Shown here piece by piece: positions 13,749 to 19,109 of a DNA stretch of 19,109 bases. The stretch is from MGOM01 sp035455265 (GTDB lineage Bacteria; Chloroflexota; Anaerolineae; Anaerolineales; E44-bin32): NCBI GenBank assembly GCA_035455265.1, contig DATIFK010000083.1, forward strand, positions 1 to 19,109, read 5' to 3'. Under the pieces are notes generated by a model that was not told the DNA's origin, searched no databases, and saw only the letters and a program-made list of their open reading frames with translations. Position 1 is the first letter of the stretch. Each line of letters starts with the position of its first letter. A program made the translations under genes and the position numbers.

Positions 13749-15080
13749 TCAGCGAACCGGATAGAGAGCTTCGGCTGTTGCGCCTTCGGGCGGCCAGACC
13801 ACCTGCTTGGCCAAGGTGCCGTCCGCCGCCTTCTGCCACTGGATGTAGACCATGCTGTGGCCGATCTGCAGGCCGTGCTTCTCGGCGCTCGTATCGAACT
13901 TCGAGTGGCCGAAGAACGTCAGCACGTCCATGCTGTCCAGGGCCGTCTTCACCGCCTGGTAGTCGGTGCTGCCCGCCGTCTCGAGGGCCCACTGCAGGAT
14001 CAGGCCCGCGGCGTATCCGCCGGCGGCATGGTACGACGGCTCTTCACCATAAGCGTCCGTGTACGCGGAGGTGAAGTCGGATCCCAGCGGGCCGTAGAAG
14101 TCCAGCCCGGCGGCCGAAGCCGACTCGGGCGTGTACTCGGCCAACGGCTCCCACTGGCTCGGGCCGATTATGCCCAGCGCGGCATCGCCCAACTCGGCAA
14201 AGGTCGGCTCGGGCGGAGCCACCAGGAGGGCAATGTACTTCGCCGCCACGCCCTTTTCGGACAGCTGGCGGGCGAAGGTGGTCCCGTCCTGGAAGTGACC
14301 GCCGCCCATGATCGCCTCCGGGCCGGCGGCGACGATGTTGTTGATGAACGGGCCGAAGTCGGTTGTGCCGGTGTCATAGCCTTCGAACAGGACGACCTCG
14401 TAGCCCTTGCTCTCGGCGTACGCCTTGGCCGCCGTGACCACGTCGGTCGAGAACTTGTCGTTCTCGTGGACGAAGGCGATCTTCTTGACGGCCGGATCGA
14501 GCGCCGCCAGCTGGTCGACGGCCCCGGTCAGGTAGCGGCTGGCCGGCGTGTAGGCCTGGTAGACCAGGGTATAGCCCTTTTGATAGGTCGAATCCGAGGC
14601 GGCACCGGTCGTGATCATGATCTTGCCGTACTGCTCGGCGATGACGGCCGAGGCGTCGGCCAGGCCGCTCGAATACGGGCTGATCATGAAGTCGACGTTG
14701 TCCTCGGTCGCCAGCCGCGTATAGAGCTCCTGAACGCGGTCCTTGTTGCTCTCGTCGTCATAGAAGACCGATTCGAACTTCACCAGGATGCTGTCGCCGA
14801 CCTGGATGCCTCCGGCCGAGTTGACCTGGTCCATCCACAGGTTCAACCCGTTGACCTGGCGCGTCGACTCGACGTTGAGGCTCCCGGTCTGCGAGGCGGT
14901 GAACCCGATCTTCAAGGTGACCGTTTCCACCGGGATGGCGGTGGGGGCGGCCGGCTCCTCCGACGTCGGCTCCGGCGGGACTGCTGTGGGCGCAGCCGTG
15001 GGCGCCGGCTGGCCGCACGCGCCCAGGATCAAGGCGGTCAGGACCAACAGCGTCGGTCCGATCAGGCGTCTGGATGACAT
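13749..15080 (-). CDS. livK: Branched-chain-type substrate-binding lipoprotein
   Basis: The 443-residue product begins with a lipoprotein signal (MSSRRLIGPTLLVLTALI) and lipobox LGAC, with the acylated Cys near residue 22, followed by a Pro/Thr/Ala/Glu-rich linker (about 24-50). The rest is a type I periplasmic-binding fold (Peripla_BP_6): KIGFTASQTGSLN, the GGIQVGDS segment, and FVHENDKFSTDVV. It captures the ligand outside the membrane and delivers it to LivHM. ATG 15080 has AAGGAGGAGG five bases upstream and a proper signal; the frame is open 32 codons further but that part has no signal character. As first gene of the operon it is expected to be the most abundant product. Substrate is unknown; amino acids, amides or aromatic acids are all possible. 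Confidence 0.92.
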   Translation of the reverse strand: MSSRRLIGPTLLVLTALILGACGQPAPTAAPTAVPPEPTSEEPAAPTAIPVETVTLKIGFTASQTGSLNVESTRQVNGLNLWMDQVNSAGGIQVGDSILVKFESVFYDDESNKDRVQELYTRLATEDNVDFMISPYSSGLADASAVIAEQYGKIMITTGAASDSTYQKGYTLVYQAYTPASRYLTGAVDQLAALDPAVKKIAFVHENDKFSTDVVTAAKAYAESKGYEVVLFEGYDTGTTDFGPFINNIVAAGPEAIMGGGHFQDGTTFARQLSEKGVAAKYIALLVAPPEPTFAELGDAALGIIGPSQWEPLAEYTPESASAAGLDFYGPLGSDFTSAYTDAYGEEPSYHAAGGYAAGLILQWALETAGSTDYQAVKTALDSMDVLTFFGHSKFDTSAEKHGLQIGHSMVYIQWQKAADGTLAKQVVWPPEGATAEALYPVR

Positions 15081-15219
15081 GCTTGCCTCCTCCTTAACAG
15101 TTCCGAAGACGTGTGAGACATCGTTCCCATCGTTCGCTCGACGCGCCGCCACCTCCTTTGGGTCACAACGGGGCAAGGCGCCTCTGCTGTGGATTGTTGG
15201 TCCGAAGGTTGAAGCAGGC

Positions 15220-15256
15220 GTAAACGCGGCGGGCAGAGTGTAAAGAAAGCGTAAAC
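15220..15256 (-). promoter_or_regulatory. Possible response-regulator binding repeats upstream of the importer operon
   Basis: GTAAAC, GTAAAG and GTAAAC (plus strand) begin at 15220, 15240 and 15251, i.e. spaced 20 and 11 bases; on the minus strand they read as TTTAC direct repeats. OmpR-family regulators bind direct repeats spaced 10-11 bases. The site lies in the 198-base gap between the regulator stop and the binding-protein start. I see no clear -10/-35 pair in this gap, as would suit an activator-dependent promoter. Confidence 0.45.
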
Positions 15257-15278
15257 GAGGGGCGGGGGGCCGGGAACG

Positions 15279-15977
15279 TCAGTCGGCGGCGAAGCGGTAA
15301 CCGACGCCACGCACGGTTTCGATCAGCTCCTGCGCCGCCACGGATGTCTCGAGCTTCCGCCGCAATCGCCCGACGTAGACCCGCACGTATTCGACCTCGT
15401 CCAGGTACTCCGGGCCCCAAACCCGCTGCAGCAGGGCCCGCGGCGTCAGCACCTTCCCCGTCTCCAGCATCAGGTGGTACAGCAGGCTGAACTCGATCGG
15501 GGTCAGCTCGACCGGCTGACCGTGGACCGTTACCTGGTGGGCCTCGAGGTCAAGTTGGATGCCGTGACGGGAGAGGCGGGCCGGCTCGGCCGGCGGCGCC
15601 ATCTCGCTCCAGGCCGTTCGGCGGAGGACGGCGCGCACGCGGGCGAGCAGCTCCTCGACGCCGAAGGGCTTGGTGAGGTAGTCGTCGGCGCCCTCTTCGA
15701 AGGCGCGGACCTTGTCCTGCTCCTCACCGAGGGCGGTGAGGATGACGATCGGCACCAGCGACTTCTCGCGGATGCGGCGCGTCGTCTCGAGGCCGTCCAG
15801 GTTCGGCATCATCAAATCGAGGATGACCAGGTCGAAGGTCTGATGGTGAAAGGCGGCCAGCGCTTCCAGGCCGTTCGAGGCGGTGCTGACCCGGTAGCCG
15901 CGCACTTCCAGGTTGCGGCGAACGAACTCGCGCAGCGGCGACTCGTCGTCGACGACGAGGACCCGCGTCTCAGGCAC
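15279..15977 (-). CDS. OmpR/KdpE-type response regulator
   Basis: The 232-residue product has a receiver domain with acidic pair D10/D11, phospho-acceptor D54 in VILDLMMP, the T in VILTAL and K in DDYLTKPFG. A C-terminal winged helix follows (about 133-230), with VELTPIEFSLLYHLM, VLTPRALLQRVWG and YVRVYVGRLRRKLE, typical of OmpR/PhoB regulators, ending RGVGYRFAAD. Start GTG 15977 is chosen because the receiver domain begins right there (VPETRVLVVDDE); it overlaps the kinase end by 8 bases. It should be phosphorylated by that kinase and bind DNA upstream of its targets, plausibly the importer operon directly downstream. Confidence 0.95.
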   Translation of the reverse strand: MPETRVLVVDDESPLREFVRRNLEVRGYRVSTASNGLEALAAFHHQTFDLVILDLMMPNLDGLETTRRIREKSLVPIVILTALGEEQDKVRAFEEGADDYLTKPFGVEELLARVRAVLRRTAWSEMAPPAEPARLSRHGIQLDLEAHQVTVHGQPVELTPIEFSLLYHLMLETGKVLTPRALLQRVWGPEYLDEVEYVRVYVGRLRRKLETSVAAQELIETVRGVGYRFAAD

Positions 15978-18648
15978 GGCCGGCCAGAGGAATGGAGAAG
16001 GCCACGCACATCCCCTTGGGGCGCGGCTCGATCCAGATGTCGCCGCCATGCGCCCGCACGAAGCCGCGTGAGATCGACAGGCCGAGACCGGCTCCGGAAC
16101 CGCGTCGCACCAGCCCGCGATCGAGGTGAGAGAACGGCTCGAAGAGGTGGTCGGCTTCGGAAGGCGGAACCCCGGGCCCGTCATCCTCAACGCGCACCAC
16201 GACGTGACCGTCATCGGCTACCGCGGTGACCCGGACGGAAGCTTCCGGTCCGGCGTAGCGAGCGGCGTTCTCGAGCAGGTTGCGCAGGACCGACTCGATG
16301 CGGCGGCGGTCGACCGGCACCCATGGGACCTCGGGCGCCACCTCGACCACCAGACGTTCACCCAGGGATGGTCGCGTTCCTTTCCGGGCGGTCTCGATCA
16401 GCTCCGTCAGTTGCCAGGGCTCGCGCTCGACGCGGAAGTTCCCCGCCTCGAGGTGCGACAGATCGAGCAGGTCGTCGACGAGGAGACTCAGGCGGTCGGT
16501 CTCCTGGCTGATCACTTCCAAGAACTCGCGCTGTGCATCGCCCGGCCAGGTGACATCCTTGGCGAGCAGCGTCGAAGCGTAGCCCTTGATCGAAGCCAGC
16601 GGCGTGCGCAACTCGTGCGACACGGTGGCGACCAGGCTGGTCTTCATCCGATCGAGCTCGGCGTCGCGCGTAATGTCTCGCAGGATCATGCCGCGGCCGA
16701 TGACTTCGCCGTCGGAGGCGGTGACGTCGAAGGCCCGCAGGCGGAGAGTCCGCGGCGGGCCCCCGGCACGGCCGGCCAGGACGATCTGCTGCGGCAAGTG
16801 GCTTTGGATGGCCTTCTCCATCGCCGATTCTGCCGAGGCGCGGTCTTCGGCGGCTGCGACCAGCAGGGCACGCACCTCCTCACCGGTCCGGCGCCTGACC
16901 TCGTCTTCGGGGAGTCCGGCGAGGTCGGCCAATCGGTGATTGGCGTATAGCACCTGGCCGGCCGGCCCTTCGAGCACCAGGCCATCGGCCAGGCTTTCCG
17001 TCAGCGCCTGCAACCGGCGGGTTTCCTTCTGAAGCTGCTCATCGCTGCGGGCAAACAGGGCCGCGTTCTCGATCGCCATGGCCGCATGGTTGGCGAAACT
17101 CCACACCAGGCCGATCTCGCGTTGGCTGAACACGTGGGCTTCGGCCATGTACACGACCAGGGTCGCCGGAGGCGCGTGCTGCGCCAGCAGAGGAACCGCC
17201 AGAAGGGAGCGGTAGCCCTCGGCCCGGGAGCGCTGGCGCGAGGCGACGAAGCTCGGATCCGTCTCGGTATCGCTGACCTGAACCGGTTCGCGGCTGCGCA
17301 TGGCGCGCATGGCCGGCGAATCGGGTTGCGATGGGTCGATCCGAAGCCGGTCGATATAGGCCTGTGAAAGACCGCGGCTGGCCGTGACGCGGAAGGTTTG
17401 GGTGGCCTGATCCAGGGCGACGATGGCGCAGCGGTCCGTCCCAGTGAGACGGGCGGTCTGCTCGAGGATGCGATCGAGCACGACGCGCGAGTCCAATGTC
17501 GACACGACCGCCCGGCTCGTGTCCAGCAGCCGGGAGAGGTCGTTCAGCCTCTCCTGGATGACGCGCTCCATGCGCACCAGGCTGCGCCCGAGGTGGCCCA
17601 TCTGGTCGGGGCGCCCGGCCAGGCCCGAGAGATCGGCTGTTTCGGAGCGGGTGGCCGACTCGGGATGTCCGACCGTCTGGCTGAACGCCGCCAGTCTCTC
17701 CAGGGGTTGGATGACGTCGCGCGACAGCACCAGCCAGAAGAGCAGCCCACCGACCAGGAAGACGGCGATGGCCGCCAGAAGCCCTCGGTGGAGCGAGCGT
17801 GCCGTGGCGAACGCCACCGCCGTCGGACGATGAACGACGACGCCCCAGCCGGCCGATGGGATGGGGACATACGATCGCAGGCTTTCGACGCCGCTCGGGT
17901 CCTTTGAGACGAGCGTGCCTGCCTCGCCGTCCAAGACGGCGCTGGCTGCCTCGGGGGCCTGGTCCCGCAACAGCGTCAGGAGCTGGGTCCGGTCGGGGTC
18001 GGCGACGACCTGGCCGGAGGCATCGATGATGCTGACGCCAAATCCTTCGCGGGCGTGCTCGGCGGCAATGGTCGCCAGAGTCCGGGACAGGCTTTCGAGG
18101 GCCAGGTTCGTGGCGACCACGCCTACGAAACGCCCCTGCGAATCGCGGATGGGCATGACGGTCGTAGCGACCGGCTGGTTGGTCGTCGGGGAGATGCGGC
18201 CCTCGGACACAGCCGGCGTGTCGGCGTTGAGCGCCGCCTGAAAGTACGGACGGAAGGAGAAATCGACTCCGACGGTGGAACCGGGGCCGACCGGATAGTG
18301 GAACAACATGATGCCGTCGGTGTCGAGGCGGTACACCAGGTTGACGTCCGGCCGCGCCAGGGCGACGTCGGCGAAGATCGCTTCCATCCCCTCGGGGGAA
18401 GCCGCGACCACTGCCGGCTCACGTGCGAGTTGTTCGACCGTCTGGAAGGCGTCGGAGATGCGGGCGTCGGTCTCGAGGGCGATGGCCCGGGCCAGGGCCA
18501 GGTCCGCCGCTTCGACATCGGCCTTCAGACGGCGGCTGCTGTAGGCGTCGAAGGCCAGGCCGGCGACCACCACCGGAAGAACGAACAGCAGGTAGACCGC
18601 CAGGAGCTGAAGGCCGAGATCGCGACGCAGGGTGAGGCGATGGAGCAC
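15970..18648 (-). CDS. Sensor histidine kinase: Cache-like sensor, HAMP, GAF, PAS, HisKA, HATPase
   Basis: The 892-residue product has membrane helices at about 12-34 and 288-308 that enclose an extracellular sensor domain (about 40-275). Its features (VDFSFRPYFQ, TTNQPVATTVMPI, GRFVGVVATNL) fit a double-Cache fold, which binds small molecules such as amino acids or carboxylates. A HAMP linker (about 309-363), GAF (380-530) and PAS (545-665) follow. The kinase core has H678 in SHELRTP, N-box NLLENAARYA (790-799), DDGPGV (822-827) and GAGLGL (852-857), so it looks active. At the Cache position where amino-acid sensors often have Asp, I read N181, so the ligand should not be assumed. Start is GTG 18648, before the first helix. 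It overlaps the regulator gene and both precede the importer. Confidence 0.94.
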   Translation of the reverse strand: MLHRLTLRRDLGLQLLAVYLLFVLPVVVAGLAFDAYSSRRLKADVEAADLALARAIALETDARISDAFQTVEQLAREPAVVAASPEGMEAIFADVALARPDVNLVYRLDTDGIMLFHYPVGPGSTVGVDFSFRPYFQAALNADTPAVSEGRISPTTNQPVATTVMPIRDSQGRFVGVVATNLALESLSRTLATIAAEHAREGFGVSIIDASGQVVADPDRTQLLTLLRDQAPEAASAVLDGEAGTLVSKDPSGVESLRSYVPIPSAGWGVVVHRPTAVAFATARSLHRGLLAAIAVFLVGGLLFWLVLSRDVIQPLERLAAFSQTVGHPESATRSETADLSGLAGRPDQMGHLGRSLVRMERVIQERLNDLSRLLDTSRAVVSTLDSRVVLDRILEQTARLTGTDRCAIVALDQATQTFRVTASRGLSQAYIDRLRIDPSQPDSPAMRAMRSREPVQVSDTETDPSFVASRQRSRAEGYRSLLAVPLLAQHAPPATLVVYMAEAHVFSQREIGLVWSFANHAAMAIENAALFARSDEQLQKETRRLQALTESLADGLVLEGPAGQVLYANHRLADLAGLPEDEVRRRTGEEVRALLVAAAEDRASAESAMEKAIQSHLPQQIVLAGRAGGPPRTLRLRAFDVTASDGEVIGRGMILRDITRDAELDRMKTSLVATVSHELRTPLASIKGYASTLLAKDVTWPGDAQREFLEVISQETDRLSLLVDDLLDLSHLEAGNFRVEREPWQLTELIETARKGTRPSLGERLVVEVAPEVPWVPVDRRRIESVLRNLLENAARYAGPEASVRVTAVADDGHVVVRVEDDGPGVPPSEADHLFEPFSHLDRGLVRRGSGAGLGLSISRGFVRAHGGDIWIEPRPKGMCVAFSIPLAGRA

Positions 18649-18778
18649 GTCCGAACGTCCTATCGCCCCGTCGACCGGGGCTGGCGACCTCGGTTTCTCA
18701 AGATGCGCCTGTGGTTTCGAGGAACAAGCGGACCGTGCAGCCCGGCTGCGGCTGGGCTCGTCCGGGCAGTCGAAGGTG

Positions 18779-18784
18779 ATTATA
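18779..18784 (-). promoter_or_regulatory. Possible -10 element for the histidine kinase gene
   Basis: The minus strand reads TATAAT here, 130 bases before the kinase start. No convincing -35 lies 16-18 bases upstream, so the call is weak. The intervening leader has two small GC stems (around 18664-18681 and 18738-18758). Confidence 0.3.
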
Positions 18785-18832
18785 CGAGAGGCCGTCGGCG
18801 GCGGATGGCCGGAATACGGCGAACGAACCCCC

Positions 18833-18860
18833 TTGACCTATAGAACACTTGTGCTATACT
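18833..18860 (+). promoter_or_regulatory. recA promoter with LexA-like box between -35 and -10
   Basis: TTGACC (18833-18838), a 16-base spacer and TATACT (18855-18860) form a strong promoter. The spacer contains the imperfect palindrome TAGAACACTTGTGCTA (18841-18856), close to the Gram-positive-type LexA box GAAC-N4-GTTC with one mismatch in the second half. A repressor bound here would block RNA polymerase, as expected for SOS control of recA. Confidence 0.7.
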
Positions 18861-18869
18861 GTCACCAGC

Positions 18870-18885
18870 CAGGGGGAGACCCCTG
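18870..18885 (+). other. Small hairpin in the recA leader with GAGA tetraloop
   Basis: CAGGGG (18870-18875), loop GAGA and CCCCTG (18880-18885) form a perfect 6-bp stem capped by a GNRA-type loop. It ends three bases before the GGAGGG ribosome site of recA and could affect translation or mRNA stability. Confidence 0.5.
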
Positions 18886-18897
18886 CCCGGAGGGAAC

Positions 18898-19109
18898 ATG
18901 GCGCGTCGAGCGACAAGCGAAGCTGTCGGGGGAAACGGATCGGGCGAGGGTGGCGACAGAGCCGAAGCGCTGGAACGGGCACTGGGCGACATCCTCAAGC
19001 AGTACGGGGATGGGGCGGTGATGAGGCTGGGGGAGGCGACGCACCTGGCGGTGGGAGTGGTGCCGACGGGGTCGCTGTCGCTGGACCTGGCGTTGGGGGT
19101 GGGGGGGAT
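18898..19109 (+). CDS. recA: Recombinase RecA, N-terminal part (continues beyond window)
   Basis: The visible 70 codons encode a Gly/Ser-rich N-terminal extension of about 20 residues (MARRATSEAVGGNGSGEGGD) and then the RecA start ALERALGDILKQYGDGAVMR, LGEATHLAVGVVPTGSLSLD and LALGVGGD. This matches the conserved RecA segment before the Walker A region, which lies beyond the edge. RecA promotes strand exchange and triggers LexA self-cleavage. GGAGGG lies just before ATG 18898 with a short spacer. In the last 35 codons nearly every third base is G (GGG, GTG, GCG, CTG), unlike the C-rich third positions of the other genes here. It is divergent from the kinase gene and is the only plus-strand gene. 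Confidence 0.95.
   Translation, partial: MARRATSEAVGGNGSGEGGDRAEALERALGDILKQYGDGAVMRLGEATHLAVGVVPTGSLSLDLALGVGG

Noticed and set aside
15062..15130. Short leader peptide before the binding-protein gene (ATG near 15129)
   Set aside because: The 21-codon frame has its best AGGAGG about 21 bases away, overlaps the binding-protein start and shows no attenuator structure or residue run.

Overview
The window is GC-rich bacterial DNA, gene-dense and almost entirely coded on the minus strand; only a partial recA at the right edge lies on the plus strand. The organism is probably an uncultured member of Chloroflexota (Anaerolineae-like). This is inferred from a lipoprotein with a Pro/Thr/Ala-rich linker, GAF/HAMP-rich signalling proteins, and interspersed palindromes with cores that I associate with Chloroflexota and other metagenomic genomes (TTCGACTACGCTCAGGAC and GTGGTCAGTGG). 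No rRNA or marker tree is available, so the phylum call is tentative.

Region 1 (10071 down to 1, minus strand) reads as one long redox operon. It starts at a promoter with a likely ArsR-family autoregulator, followed by a membrane-anchored triheme cytochrome c and two half-size YeeE/YedE sulfur-transport proteins. Next come a Tat-exported molybdopterin oxidoreductase of the PsrA/PhsA type, a four-cluster ferredoxin subunit with a membrane anchor, and a HybB/NrfD-type quinone-site membrane subunit. The operon then adds a diheme cytochrome b, a multiheme cytochrome c with nine candidate haem sites, a Tat-type Rieske protein and, cut by the window edge, an FmdE-family protein. Most genes overlap or are separated by a few bases to a few tens of bases; two larger gaps (about 130 bases each) hold repeat elements. 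The layout joins a molybdenum/iron-sulfur/NrfD module (CISM) to a Rieske/cytochrome b module. Sulfur-compound chemistry (thiosulfate, polysulfide or similar) linked to the quinone pool and to periplasmic cytochromes is the best inference; the substrate and the direction of electron flow cannot be read from sequence.

Region 2 (15080 down to 10240, minus) is a complete branched-chain-amino-acid-type ABC importer: lipoprotein binding protein, two permeases and two ATPases, ended by a hairpin. Region 3 (18648 down to 15279, minus) is a two-component pair, a large histidine kinase with an extracellular Cache-like sensor and an OmpR-type regulator. Three GTAAA-type repeats between the regulator and the importer could be the regulator's binding site, which would make regions 2 and 3 one sense-and-import unit. 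Region 4 (18833 to the end, plus) is the recA promoter, a LexA-like box and the first 70 codons of recA.

The most unusual non-coding content is a set of palindromic elements. A 45-bp family occurs as two tandem arrays, each starting exactly on the stop codon of the upstream gene, with stem sequences that differ between arrays yet stay self-complementary. One further copy sits in frame inside the cytochrome b gene and adds about 15 residues. Two other palindrome types lie between operon genes.
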